Part shown: positions 19,563 through 29,028 of the stretch, piece by piece
Layout: each line of letters starts with the position of its first letter
Numbering within the stretch: the stretch's first letter is position 1
Notes under the pieces: model-generated
What the model was told of the DNA's origin: nothing
What the model saw: the letters and a program-made list of their open reading frames with translations, nothing else
Database searches by the model: none
NCBI RefSeq assembly: GCF_003033925.1
Contig: NZ_CP028365.1
Coordinates: forward strand, 868,001 to 932,000
Reading direction: 5' to 3'
DNA: 64,000 bases
Origin: Tannerella serpentiformis
GTDB lineage: Bacteria; Bacteroidota; Bacteroidia; Bacteroidales; Tannerellaceae
Position numbers and translations under genes: made by a program

Positions 19563-20040
19563 TTCGGAAAACACGGCCGTATTTTGATGGATAACGTGTA
19601 TCCGGTTCGGAAAACACGGCCGTATTTTGATGGATAACGCGTACCCGGTTCGAAAAACACATTCGTATTTCGATGGATAACGTGTACCGGGTACGGAAAA
19701 CATGTCCGTATCCCTAACCGAAACACATACCCCGTTCGAAAAACGTATTCGTATTTTGATGTACGGCATGTAACGCGTGTAGGGGCGTATTGCATACGCC
19801 CCACGAACGCCGCCCATAGGTGGCGAAAACATGTCCGTATCCCCAACCGAAATATGTACCCCGTTCGGAAAACGTATTCGTATTTCGATGTATGGCATGT
19901 AACACGTGTAGGGGCGTATTGCATACGCCCTACAAACGCCGCCCATAGGTGGCGAAAACATGTCCGTATCCCTAACCGAAACATATTCCCGATTCGGAAA
20001 ACATATCCATATACCTAACCGTCGCCCCCAAAAACCACCC
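19563..20040. repeat. Repeat field on a 43-bp period
   Basis: It begins with 43-bp tandem units (CGGAAAACACGGCCGTATTT then GATGGATAACGTGTATCCGG). A longer composite follows, containing the palindromic module GGGGCGTATTGCATACGCCC; its copies at 19779 and 19908 are 129 bp apart, exactly three 43-bp steps. Reading frames on the minus strand through it are by-products of the repetition. Confidence 0.9.
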
Positions 20041-20164
20041 ATAACATGACCATCATTCGGCCCCATGGGGCCGTCTGTGGGGCGTATTCAATACGCCCCT
20101 ACAACCGGGGACACGCCTTATTTGGAATAACATGGCCGTATTTCTAACTGCCGATAGGTTTGAT
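20041..20164. repeat. Single inverted copy of the GGGGCGTAT module
   Basis: GGGGCGTATTCAATACGCCC lies at about 20079-20100 in the opposite orientation to the two copies before it, flanked by GGCCCCATGGGGCC. It belongs to the same dispersed family as the fields at 19.6 kb and 24.4 kb. Confidence 0.7.
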
Positions 20165-20315
20165 ATGACAATACGGCAGGTATTTTGAACTACCGAGGGG
20201 TATTACATGAAAATACGGCAGGTATTTTCAACTCCGGAGTGGTAGGGACTGAAAATACGGCAGGTATTTTCAACTCCTGAGCCTCGGTAGTTCAAAATAC
20301 CTGCCGTATTGTCAT
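20165..20315. repeat. 42-bp repeats closed by a 34-bp perfect inverted repeat
   Basis: ATACGGCAGGTATTTT occurs at 20171, 20213 and 20255 (42 bp apart), each followed by a variant of GAACTACCGAGG or CAACTCCGGAG. The 34 bases at 20165-20198 are repeated in perfect inverted form at 20282-20315, so the block can fold into a long stem. The bases to 20620 hold further looser copies of ATACGG motifs and no gene. Confidence 0.9.
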
Positions 20316-20614
20316 ACATATGCGCTCGGTAGTTGTCTTGACGGTCGTGTTACGGGGTATCACGGGGTCCTATGGTTGAAAATACGGTCGTGTTACGACC
20401 ACCGCGGAAGGGCCGCACCTATGTATTCGGTCGTGTTATAGGATGTTTTTGGGGACGGCGGTTGGAAATACGGATATGTTTTCCGAACCCGGTACACGTC
20501 ATACATTAAAATACGGACACGTTCCCCCGACCCAATACACGCCACACACAGAAAAACACACCCTATTTTTCAACATTCGTCCAATGGGGGTAACCATGAC
20601 CGGGAGGTTTGGCC

Positions 20615-20622
20615 TACCTTTG
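20615..20622 (+). promoter_or_regulatory. -7 box for the DUF4254 gene
   Basis: TACCTTTG lies 41 bases before the ATG at 20663 and fits TAnnTTTG. No -33 element was found. Confidence 0.4.
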
Positions 20623-20662
20623 GGGCCGTTCATTTCAAGAATAACGTATTAAAGACCTACTT

Positions 20663-21277
20663 ATGACACCTTTCAGTAAGACCGCCTATCCGATTTTTGA
20701 ACGCGCCATAGACGATTATCACGTCTCAGACGATGTCGACGCACCTATCCGCAACCCTTACCCCGCACCCGGGATTGAGGCCAACTTGTATCTCAAGAAC
20801 TGGATCGACACGGTGCAATGGCATTTGGAAGACATTGTGCGCGACCCTGAGATCGACCCTATTCGTGCCCTGCAGATCAAGCGCCGGATAGATCGCTCGA
20901 ACCAGGAGCGGACGGATCTGGTGGAGCGCATTGATAGCTATTTCTTGACCCTATACAAGGACGTGCAGCCAGCGGCAGATGCTACGATCAATACTGAAAG
21001 CCCAGCTTGGGCCGTCGACCGCCTCTCGATACTGGCCCTGAAGATCTACCACATGCGTCAGGAGGTTGACCGTACGGATGTCGACGAGGCTCATCGGGAG
21101 GCTTGCCGGCGTAAGCTGGCGGTGCTGTTGGAGCAGCGCGCAGACCTCTCACTGGCCTTGGATCAGCTGCTGGCGGACATTGCGGCGGGCCGTAAGTACA
21201 TGAAAGTCTACCGACAGATGAAGATGTACAACGATCCCTCGCTTAACCCCGTGCTGTATGGCAAGAAAGAAGGGTGA
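20663..21277 (+). CDS. DUF4254 family protein
   Basis: A 204-residue, soluble, helical protein. The segments NLYLKNWIDTVQWHLEDIVRDPEID, RRIDRSNQERTDLVE and MRQEVDRTD are typical of the Bacteroidetes DUF4254 family. Family function is unknown to me. It overlaps the following glycosyltransferase 9 gene by 20 bases, and this pairing suggests a role near LPS or surface glycan synthesis; that is inference from context only. Confidence 0.85.
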   Translation: MTPFSKTAYPIFERAIDDYHVSDDVDAPIRNPYPAPGIEANLYLKNWIDTVQWHLEDIVRDPEIDPIRALQIKRRIDRSNQERTDLVERIDSYFLTLYKDVQPAADATINTESPAWAVDRLSILALKIYHMRQEVDRTDVDEAHREACRRKLAVLLEQRADLSLALDQLLADIAAGRKYMKVYRQMKMYNDPSLNPVLYGKKEG

Positions 21278-22331
21278 CGGGTCGCTCCGCGCGCTCGTGA
21301 TCCGCTTCCGCCGGGTCGGCGACGCCGTCTTGGCGGTTGCCGCGTGCAGCTCCCTGAAGCGCTCCTTTCCCGATATACGTGTGGATTTCGTACTCAACGA
21401 GGCCATCGCTCCCCTTTTCGAGGGTCATCCGGACATCGATCGCGTGGTCACGTTTACCGATACGGACAATGCGAACCCATGGCGGTACGTCCGGCGTGTC
21501 TTCGACGTCATGCGCAAGACACGTTACGACATCCTGATCGACATGCGCGCTACCCCGCGGACGTTGCTCTTCAGCCTCTTCTCCCTCCGTACCCCTTATC
21601 GCATCGGGACGCGCAAGCCCTACAGTCGCCTCCTCCATAACTATCGCGTAGCCGACCGCATCGACCCCTCGCTCGACATGGTGCAGCGCGACTTGCTCCT
21701 GCTCTCGCCCCTCGAGCGACTCGGGCCGTTGCGCTTAGATCCCACGTTCCGCCTCTACGTCTCCGACAAGGATCGGGCTACCTACCGCGCTTATATGGAG
21801 GGCAAAGGGGTCGATTTCACGAAGCCCATCGTGCTGGCGGCTGTTGCAACACGCATCGAGGGCAAAGGCTGGGAGATGGAGCGTATGGTCGGCGTGCTCC
21901 GACACGTAATCGACACCTTCCACCCCCAGATCATCCTGAACCATTCCGGCTACCGCGAGCTGGAGATCAGTCTCATGCTTTACGAGCGCATGGACTACGA
22001 CCCGCATATCCTTCCCGAGATCGAGGCCACAACGCTACGCGAACTGCGCGCCCTGACCTCGCTCTGCGACTTCTTCTTTGGTAACGAGGGCGGCCCCCGG
22101 CACATCGCCCAGGCGCTCGACACCCCCTCGTACGCCATCTATCCCCCGGGCATCAGTCGGCGGCTATGGCTGCCCGGCGACAGTCCGCGACACCGTGGCA
22201 TCAGCCCGGACGACATCGCCCCCCCCTCCCCCACCGCTACCCGTGCCGAGCGCTTCGACCTGGTGACAGTCGACCGCGTCTGGTCCGACCTCGAACCCAT
22301 GATGCGGGAATATCTGGGCTACGCCCAGTAG
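21258..22331 (+). CDS. Glycosyltransferase family 9 (heptosyltransferase-like)
   Basis: A 357-residue GT-B enzyme of the ADP-heptose:LPS heptosyltransferase family. It begins RALVIRFRRVGDAVLAVAACSSLKRSFPD, the usual first Rossmann strand and loop, and ends with the FFFGNEGGPRHIAQALDTPSYAIY region where the nucleotide-sugar site with G-N/T-x-G-x-x-H is found. It starts inside the DUF4254 gene. Likely role: adding a sugar to LPS core or another surface glycan; donor and acceptor are not readable. Confidence 0.88.
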   Translation: MARKKGDGSLRALVIRFRRVGDAVLAVAACSSLKRSFPDIRVDFVLNEAIAPLFEGHPDIDRVVTFTDTDNANPWRYVRRVFDVMRKTRYDILIDMRATPRTLLFSLFSLRTPYRIGTRKPYSRLLHNYRVADRIDPSLDMVQRDLLLLSPLERLGPLRLDPTFRLYVSDKDRATYRAYMEGKGVDFTKPIVLAAVATRIEGKGWEMERMVGVLRHVIDTFHPQIILNHSGYRELEISLMLYERMDYDPHILPEIEATTLRELRALTSLCDFFFGNEGGPRHIAQALDTPSYAIYPPGISRRLWLPGDSPRHRGISPDDIAPPSPTATRAERFDLVTVDRVWSDLEPMMREYLGYAQ

Positions 22332-23396
22332 CATCCGGCCTCTGGCCGGGGTAGTGGGGGCTGCGCCCCGGTAGTTACGCGCCCTTGGCGCGGGTAGTCA
22401 AGGGCTACGCCCAGTAGCATCCGGCCTCTAGCCGGGGTAGTAGGGGCTGCGCCCCGGTAGTTACGCGCCCTTGGCACGGGTAGTCAAGGGCTACGCCCGG
22501 TAGCTTCCGGCCTCTGGCCGGGGTAGTAGGGGCTGCGCCCCGGTAGTTACGCGCCGTTGGCGCGGGTAGTCAAGGGCTACGCCCGGTAGCTTCCGGCCTC
22601 TGGCCGGGGTAGTAGGGGCTGCGCCCCGGTAGTTACGCGCCGTTGGCACGGGTAGTCAAGGGCTACGCCCGGTAGCTTCCGGCCTCTGGCCGGGGTAGTA
22701 GGGGCTGCGCCCCGGTAGTTACGCGCCGTTGGCGCGGGTAGTCAAGGGCTACGCCCGGTAGCTTCCGGCCTCTGGCCGGTGTAGTAGGGGCTGCGCCCCG
22801 GTAGTTACGCGCCGTTGGCGCGGGTAGTTAGAAGTAGTTTAATGTAGCTTCTACCTACTGACGTCTCCACTATACGCGCCGCAAGGCGCATAACTACCGA
22901 CCGAAGGCCGTAATCCCTGCGCCGCAAGGCGCATAACTACCGGCCGAAGGCCGCACTACCCGCACCGCAAGGCGCATCACTACCGGCCGAAGGCCGTACT
23001 ACCTGCGCCGTAAGGCGCATAACTACCGGCCGAAGGCCGAACTCCTCGCGCCGCAAGGTGCATCACTACCGGCCGAAGGCCATACTCCCTGCGCCGCAAA
23101 GCGCATAACTACCGGCCGAAGGCCGTAATCCCTGCGCCGCAAGGCGCATCACTACCGGCCGAAGGCCGTAATCCCTGCGCCGCAAGGCGCATCACTACCG
23201 GCCGAAGGCCGTAATCCCTGCGCCGCAAGGCGCATCACTACCGGCAGAAGGCCGTAATCCCCGCGCCGCAAGGCGCATAACTACCGGCCGAAGGCCGTAA
23301 TCCCCGCGCCGTAAGGCGCATAACTACCGGCCGAATGCCGTAATCCCCGCGCCGCAAGGCGCATCACTACCGGCCGAAGGCCATACTACCTATTTT
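22332..23396. repeat. Bipartite array of short GC hairpins (1.06 kb)
   Basis: The whole spacer is a chain of small hairpins joined by GGTAGTTA linkers. Left arm (22332-22830): units of 86 bp with four hairpins each (GGCCTCTGGCC, GGGGCTGCGCCCC, GCGCCGTTGGCGC, GGGCTACGCCC). Centre (about 22825-22880): GGGTAGTTAGAAGTAG followed by TTCTACC. Right arm (22880-23396): 43-bp units with two hairpins (GCGCCGCAAGGCGC and GGCCGAAGGCC), with the linker reversed (TAACTACC). The two arms therefore point in opposite directions. No coding region is supported. Confidence 0.95.
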
Positions 23397-24206
23397 ATGG
23401 ACATCTTTCAATACACCTTCTTTCAGAACGCCCTCCTCGGAGCACTTTTCACGACCATCGCCTGCGGCATAGTCGGCACATACGTTGTGTCACGCCGACT
23501 CGTCTTCATCAGCGGTGGCGTCACCCACGCCTCCTTCGGAGGTCTCGGCCTCGGCTTCTACCTCGGTCTGGATCCGTTTTGGGCCGCCCTTACGTTCGCC
23601 GTCCTCTCGGCCTTTGGGATCGAGTGGGTAGGTCGCTCCGGGCGTGTCCGCGAAGACTCCGCCATCGCCGCCTTCTGGTCGCTCGGCATGGCTGTCGGGG
23701 CCATCTTTATCGTCCTCACGCCGGGCTACGCTCCCAATCTCTCGTCGTATCTCTTTGGCAACATCCTCACCATCTCCCGTGCCGACATCGGTCTGACAGC
23801 CGCCTTCGCCACCGCCTTGAGTCTCTTTTTCGCCCTCCTCTACCGCCCGATCGTCTACACGGCCTTCGACCGCGATTTTGCCCAAGTGCAAGGCCTCCCC
23901 GTTCGGCGTATCGAGTCCGCCATGACCCTCTTCACGGCCATCACCATCGTCCTCTCGATCCGCCTCGTGGGCATCATGCTCCTGATGAGCCTCCTGACCG
24001 TCCCTCAGATGACAGTCAACCTCTTCACCGCCGACTTCCGCCGAATCCTCTTCGGCAGCATCGCCCTAGGGTTCTTCGCCTGCGTGTGCGGATTATGGTT
24101 GTCGTTTGTGCTGCAAGTCCCCTCGGGCGCCTTTATTATCGTAGTCCTGATCGTCATCTTCCTCCTCGCCAAACTCATTCACGCCCGTCTCCTCCGCAAG
24201 CGGTAG
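23397..24206 (+). CDS. Zinc/manganese-type ABC transporter permease
   Basis: A 269-residue integral membrane protein with about eight hydrophobic segments, matching the ABC-3 family (ZnuB/MntB). Signature stretches: LGALFTTIACGIVGTYVVSRRLVFISGGVTHASFGG near the N-terminus (quoted here as adjoining segments), and LVGIMLLMSLLTVPQMT in the C-terminal half. It would form the membrane channel for Zn or Mn import. No ATPase or binding protein gene is adjacent. Its start codon follows the hairpin array directly, so that array forms its 5' region. Confidence 0.88.
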   Translation: MDIFQYTFFQNALLGALFTTIACGIVGTYVVSRRLVFISGGVTHASFGGLGLGFYLGLDPFWAALTFAVLSAFGIEWVGRSGRVREDSAIAAFWSLGMAVGAIFIVLTPGYAPNLSSYLFGNILTISRADIGLTAAFATALSLFFALLYRPIVYTAFDRDFAQVQGLPVRRIESAMTLFTAITIVLSIRLVGIMLLMSLLTVPQMTVNLFTADFRRILFGSIALGFFACVCGLWLSFVLQVPSGAFIIVVLIVIFLLAKLIHARLLRKR

Positions 24207-25670
24207 CCCCCACCGCCCCACCTCCCAAAAATCCCCGCCCCTCCGGTCGAGAGATCCCATCGGTATTTCGAAGGATCGCACGTATCCGGTTGGGGAATCG
24301 CATCGGTATTTCGAAGAATCGCACGTATCCAGTTGGAGAATCGCATCGGTATTTCGAAGGATCGCACATACCCGGTTGGGGCATTGCATCGGTATTTCGA
24401 AGGATCGCACGTACCCGGTCGTAGGGGCGTATCGCATATACCCCACAGACGGCCCCGAAGGGGACGAAAACAGGATAGTTTTTTGAAGGGCCACACGTAT
24501 CCAGTCGTAGGGGCGTATCGCATACGCCCCACAAGCGTCCCCAAAGGGGACGAAAACAGGACAGTTTTTTGAACCCTCACACGTACCCAGTCGTAGGATC
24601 GCATCGGTATTTCGAAGAATCGCACGTACCCATCCGTAGGGGCGCAAAAGAATACGCCCACCAGATGGCCCCAAGGGGGACGAATACAGATCCTTTTTTT
24701 AAACCCTCGCACGTACCCAGTTGGAGAATTGCATCAGTATTTCGAAGGATCACATGTACCCAGTTGTAGGGGCGTATCGAATACGCCCCACAGTCGGCCC
24801 CGAAGGGGACGAAAACGGGATAGTTTTTTGAAGGGCCGCACATACCCGGTCGTAGGGGCGTATTGCATACGCCCCACAGACGGCCCCGAAGGGGGACGAA
24901 AACAGAACAGTTTTTCGAAGGGCAGCACGTACCCGGTTGGGGAATTGCATCGGCATTTTGAAGGATTGCATGTACCCAGTCGTAGGGGCGTATTGAATAC
25001 GCCCCACAAGCGGCCCCGAAGGGGACGAAAATGGGATAGTTTTTCGAAGGGCCGCACGTACCCGGTTGGGAAATTGCATCGGTATTTTGAAGAATTGCAC
25101 GTATCCAGTTGTAGAGGCGTATTGAATACGCCCCATAGGCGGCCCCGAGGGGGACAAAAACGGGACAGTTTTTCGAAGGGCCGCACGTACCCAGTTGGGG
25201 AATAGCTTCGGTATTTCGAAGGATTGCACATACCCAGTTGTAGGGGCGTATCGAATACGCCCCACAAGCGACCCCGAAGGGGACGGAAACGGGACAGTTT
25301 TTCGAAGGGCCGCACGTACCCAGTTGGGGAATAGCTTCGGTATTTCGAAGGATTGCACGTACCCAGTCGTAGGGGCGTATTGAATACGCCCCACAAGCGG
25401 CCCCGAAGGGGACGAAAACGGGACAGTTTTTTGAAGGGCAGCACATACCCGGTCGTAGGGGCGTATCGCATACGCTCCACAGACGGCCCCAAGGGGGACG
25501 AAAACGAGATAGTTTTTTGGAGGGCCGCACGTACCCGATTGTAGGGGCGTATTGCATACGCCCCACAGACGGCCCCGAAGGGGACGAAAACGGGACAGTT
25601 TTCGCATCCGTTGGCGGTGTTTAGTTGGGCGTATGCAATACGCCCCTACCCTACCGGCTGACAAGGATTC
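24207..25670. repeat. Large composite repeat field on a strict 43-bp lattice
   Basis: Two module types alternate. Module B (43 bp) contains TCGGTATTTCGAAGGAT and CGCACGTACCCGGT. Module A (86 bp) contains GTAGGGGCGTATTGCATACG, CGGCCCCGAAGGGGACGAAA and GACAGTTTTTTGAAGGGC. Module A begins at 24421, 24507, 24636, 24766, 24852, 24982, 25111, 25240, 25369, 25455 and 25541; the intervals are 86 or 129-130 bp. A final copy near 25625-25650 is inverted. The many minus-strand reading frames are by-products. Confidence 0.95.
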
Positions 25671-25711
25671 AATGAACAGACACGCATTTGCAACCTCTAA
25701 TAGACAATCCT

Positions 25712-26012
25712 AAGGATAATGTTTTCGGAAAGCCTACTTTCTGGAGATGAGTGTAAGGATGACATTTTCGGAGAATCTGCTTTCTAAAGACAAGACTAAG
25801 GATAACGTTTTTGGAGATTCTACCTTCTGAAGAGGAGAGTAAGGATAACATTTTCGGAGATCCTACTTTCCGAAGATGAGAGTAAGGATAACTTTTTTGG
25901 AAAGCCTACTTTCTGGAGATGATAGTAAGGATAATGTTTTCGGATAATCTACCTCCAGAAGACAAGACTAAGGATAACATTTTTGGAAAACATACTTTCT
26001 GGAGATGAGACA
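25712..26012. repeat. Seven-copy 43-bp AT-rich array
   Basis: AAGGAT starts at 25712, 25755, 25798, 25841, 25884, 25927 and 25970, exactly 43 bp apart. The unit is roughly AAGGATAACATTTTCGGAGA plus TCCTACTTTCCGAAGATGAG, with moderate divergence between copies. An eighth, badly decayed unit may follow. The spacer to 26126 holds nothing else clear. Confidence 0.95.
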
Positions 26013-26126
26013 AAGAGGTAGATTTTTTAAGGGGTACTTTTCTGGTGAGAGAGTAAGGGATACGTCCGTCTATAAGCAAGCTCGCAGGGCGTCCAGTCGC
26101 CCTCTCCATGTCCGACGACAGACGCG

Positions 26127-26161
26127 AAAAAAGGCACCCCCTACGATAGGGAGTGCCTTTT
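26127..26161. terminator. Terminator after the phosphohexomutase gene
   Basis: AAAAAAGGCACCCCCT pairs with AGGGAGTGCCTTTT around ACGAT. On the minus strand it lies about 45 bases after the stop codon and is followed by T residues. Confidence 0.88.
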
Positions 26162-26204
26162 CAAACAGCTATGCGTGCGCCTGCCGGCTGACGGACAGTT
26201 CGGT

Positions 26205-27956
26205 TCAGATACCGAGCGAAGCCTTGATGGCCTCCACCTTCTCCAAGGCATGTGCCTCGGCGGCATGCAAGTCTTCCACAGAACGGATATGGGGCACGTG
26301 CACCTCGATATAGAACTTGATCTTAGGTTCCGTGCCAGATGGGCGGATAGAGACCTTCGTCTGATCCTCCGTGTAATACTGGAGCACGTTCGACGTGGTT
26401 GGCATGTGGAGTGAGAAATTCTCACCGTCGGTAAAGCTGTGTCCCTTCAACGACGAGTAATCGTAGAGTGTGACCACCTTAGACCCAGCCAAATCGGTCG
26501 GTGGATTGTTGCGGAAACGGGTCATCATGGCCTCGATCTCCTCGGCGCCGCTCTTACCCTTCTTCACCACTGAGATGTTCACCTCCTTCGAGTAACCGTA
26601 CTCGCGATAGATCTCCTGAAGCAGACGATAAAGTGTCAAGCCCCGATCCTTAGCCCATGCCGCGATCTCGGCGAGCATGCAACAGCCGGATACCGCGTCT
26701 TTGTCGCGCACAAAGTCCTCACAAAGGAAGCCGTAGCTCTCCTCGCCTCCACCAATGAATTGCTTCTTGCCCTCATTGCGACGCATAATGTCGGCGATCC
26801 ATTTGAAGCCCGTGTAGACGTCGTACATCTCCACGCCATTACGCTCTGCGATAGCCCGGATGGTCTCGGACGTGACGATCGTTTTGACGATATACTCCCG
26901 CCCAGTGAGCCGACCTGTCTCTTTCCATCGGGTGAGGAGGTAGTAGACGTACAGGATGGCGTTCTGATTGCCGTTCAAAAGCACCCACTCGCCTGCCTCG
27001 TTCTTGACGGCCGATCCGACACGGTCGGCGTCAGGGTCGGAGGCTAACACGAGCTCCGCGTCCGTCTCACGCGCCTTCTCGACAGCTAAGCGTAACGCAG
27101 CCGCCTCTTCAGGATTGGGCGAGATGACGGTGGGGAAGTCACCACTGATCACGTCCTGCTCTGGCACGTGGATCACGTTAGTGAAGCCGAAGGCCTGGAG
27201 CGCTTTGGGGATGATGTGCGTCCCCGTGCCATGAATGGGCGTGTAGACGATCTTCATGTCGTGCTGACGACGGATAACGTCGGGAGAGAGCGAGATGGCG
27301 GTCAGATCACGGATGTAGCGCTCATCCATCTCTGCGCCGATGATTTCGATGAGCGACTTATCGCCATGGAAGTGGATGTCGGAGGCGTTGCGGATCTTGT
27401 TCACCTCGGCGATGGTGTTCTTGTCGTGCGGTGCGATCATCTGTGCGCCGTCGTCCCAATAGGCCTTGTAGCCGTTGTATTCCTTGGGATTGTGCGAGGC
27501 TGTGATGATGATGCCGCTCTGGCAACCAAGATGGCGAATGGCATACGAGGTCTCGGGCGTCGGACGGAGGGCGTCGAAGAGGTAAACCTTGATGCCGTTG
27601 GCTGAGAATATATCGGCCGAAATCTCAGCGAATCGACGGCTGTTGTTTCGACAGTCATGGCCGATGACAACCTTAATCTGCGGCAGTTCCGCGAACTCCT
27701 TCTTCAGGTAGTTCGAGAGGCCTTGCGTGGCGGCTCCCACGGTGTAGATGTTCATGCGATTGGTGCCCACGCCCATGATGCCGCGCAGGCCTCCGGTGCC
27801 GAACTCCAAGTCTTTGTAGAAGGCCTCGATGAGGTCCGTCGGGTCGTCCTTGTCGAGCAGGGCTTGCACCTCGCGACGGGTCTCTTCGTCATACTCCGGG
27901 CCCAGCCAGACCTGAGCTTTCTTTCTCACGATTTCCAATAATTCCGAATTCTCCAT
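26205..27956 (-). CDS. Phosphoglucomutase/phosphomannomutase (phospho-sugar mutase)
   Basis: A 583-residue alpha-D-phosphohexomutase interconverting hexose 1- and 6-phosphates. The catalytic serine loop is ITASHNPKEYNGYKAYW (Ser144), the metal loop is DPDADRVG, the sugar loop includes GGGEESYGF, and the C-terminal phosphate-binding domain has SIRPSGTEPK. The length fits the long PgmB-like group of Bacteroidetes and Firmicutes. The ATG at 27956 gives MENSELLEIVRKKAQVW, normal for the family; a longer reading upstream is not supported. Its -7 box TACATTTG is at 27997-28004. Confidence 0.93.
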   Translation of the reverse strand: MENSELLEIVRKKAQVWLGPEYDEETRREVQALLDKDDPTDLIEAFYKDLEFGTGGLRGIMGVGTNRMNIYTVGAATQGLSNYLKKEFAELPQIKVVIGHDCRNNSRRFAEISADIFSANGIKVYLFDALRPTPETSYAIRHLGCQSGIIITASHNPKEYNGYKAYWDDGAQMIAPHDKNTIAEVNKIRNASDIHFHGDKSLIEIIGAEMDERYIRDLTAISLSPDVIRRQHDMKIVYTPIHGTGTHIIPKALQAFGFTNVIHVPEQDVISGDFPTVISPNPEEAAALRLAVEKARETDAELVLASDPDADRVGSAVKNEAGEWVLLNGNQNAILYVYYLLTRWKETGRLTGREYIVKTIVTSETIRAIAERNGVEMYDVYTGFKWIADIMRRNEGKKQFIGGGEESYGFLCEDFVRDKDAVSGCCMLAEIAAWAKDRGLTLYRLLQEIYREYGYSKEVNISVVKKGKSGAEEIEAMMTRFRNNPPTDLAGSKVVTLYDYSSLKGHSFTDGENFSLHMPTTSNVLQYYTEDQTKVSIRPSGTEPKIKFYIEVHVPHIRSVEDLHAAEAHALEKVEAIKASLGI

Positions 27957-27996
27957 AATGATGTGATGATTATATGATGATGAATGAATGGGTTCA

Positions 27997-28004
27997 CAAA
28001 TGTA
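27997..28004 (-). promoter_or_regulatory. -7 box for the phosphohexomutase gene
   Basis: TACATTTG on the minus strand fits TAnnTTTG and lies 41 bases before the ATG. No -33 TTTG was seen at the usual distance. Confidence 0.4.
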
Positions 28005-28032
28005 CGGGCTTTCCGTTACGGTCATTTGCGAC

Positions 28033-29028
28033 TCATCGGAATGTGGCCACGATCGGCAGATGGTCGCTGAAGCCGCCTTCGTAGCGAAAGCCGTTGTAGA
28101 TGCGATGTGGGCGACGGGAACGACGCCGACCGTCGTCGGTGAGCAGGAAGTCAGGAGCAAAGACACGTGCCGATATGACGCGTTCGGCCAGCAGGGGACT
28201 GACGAGCATTTGATCCAACTGCGCCCATGCGCCGCGGTAATAATGACTGCCTGCGAAGCCTGTCCGGTGCGGATCGGAGAAGAGGTTCGTGAGGCGGAGA
28301 TGACGTGCGCCGCCGTCGGTCATGAGGTGGATGCTGCGATCTGTGGGCGTATCGTTGAAGTCGCCCATGACGATCAGCTGTGGGCGGCGACGCGAACGAC
28401 CGAGCGAGTCGCAGAGCCGACGTACGCATCGCGCAGCATCTATCCGATCCGGTTCGGATGCCTTCCGACCGTTGCGACGCGAGGGGAAATGGCAGACGAT
28501 GACGTCGAGCGTATCCCCCGAGGCGATGCGTCCCCAAGCGTGAAGCAGGTCGCGCGAGCGTTTCGCACGATCAGCAAAGGGGATGCGCACGGAACGCCAA
28601 CCGAGCAATCGGAATCGGTCCTGACGGTAGAGCAGCGCATTGTTGATGCCACGCGGATCGTTGCCGCGGGTGATGCAACTGCGGTAGCCCTCACTACGCA
28701 GCTGCGTATGGCGGATGAGCTGCTGGAGGACGGCCTCGTTCTCCACCTCACACAGCCCCACGAGGGCCGGTGACTCCCATGCACCAGCTGCCAGAATGAC
28801 ACGTGCCGTCTGTTCCAAATGGCTGCGGTAGCGCTTCTGTGTCCAGTGGCGTGTGCCATCGGGCAGGAACTCGTTGTCGTTCGTATGCGGATCGTCGGAC
28901 GTATCGAAGAGGTTCTCAACGTTGTAACTCATCACTTGGAATGCGCCCTCGCGTGGCTTTTTCTTCGCGCAGGCTCCCGTGGAGAGGAGTAGCAGCAGGG
29001 AGATGCAGAGCAGTGAAAAGCGCTTCAT
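28033..29028 (-). CDS. Endonuclease/exonuclease/phosphatase family lipoprotein
   Basis: A 331-residue protein with a lipoprotein signal (about residues 1-20, STGAC lipobox). The EEP fold motifs are all present: VMSYNVENLFD, GLCEVENEAVL, the region around VIVCHFPS, MGDFNDTPTD and the C-terminal SDHLPIVATF. It is likely a membrane-anchored, metal-dependent nuclease or phosphatase; the substrate is unknown. The ATG at 29028 overlaps the stop of the upstream DUF6261-like gene (ATGA), so the two are coupled. Confidence 0.88.
   Translation of the reverse strand: MKRFSLLCISLLLLLSTGACAKKKPREGAFQVMSYNVENLFDTSDDPHTNDNEFLPDGTRHWTQKRYRSHLEQTARVILAAGAWESPALVGLCEVENEAVLQQLIRHTQLRSEGYRSCITRGNDPRGINNALLYRQDRFRLLGWRSVRIPFADRAKRSRDLLHAWGRIASGDTLDVIVCHFPSRRNGRKASEPDRIDAARCVRRLCDSLGRSRRRPQLIVMGDFNDTPTDRSIHLMTDGGARHLRLTNLFSDPHRTGFAGSHYYRGAWAQLDQMLVSPLLAERVISARVFAPDFLLTDDGRRRSRRPHRIYNGFRYEGGFSDHLPIVATFR

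Noticed and set aside
22332-23396. CRISPR array
   Set aside because: This and all other arrays are contiguous repeats without unique spacers of constant length, and no cas genes are present.
24093-25664. Long minus-strand reading frames through the repeat fields at 19.3-20.1 kb and 24.1-25.7 kb
   Set aside because: They are repetitive translations of the 43-bp modules in several frames at once (recurring YAPT, IRPY and TPLR strings), with no start signals and no domain.
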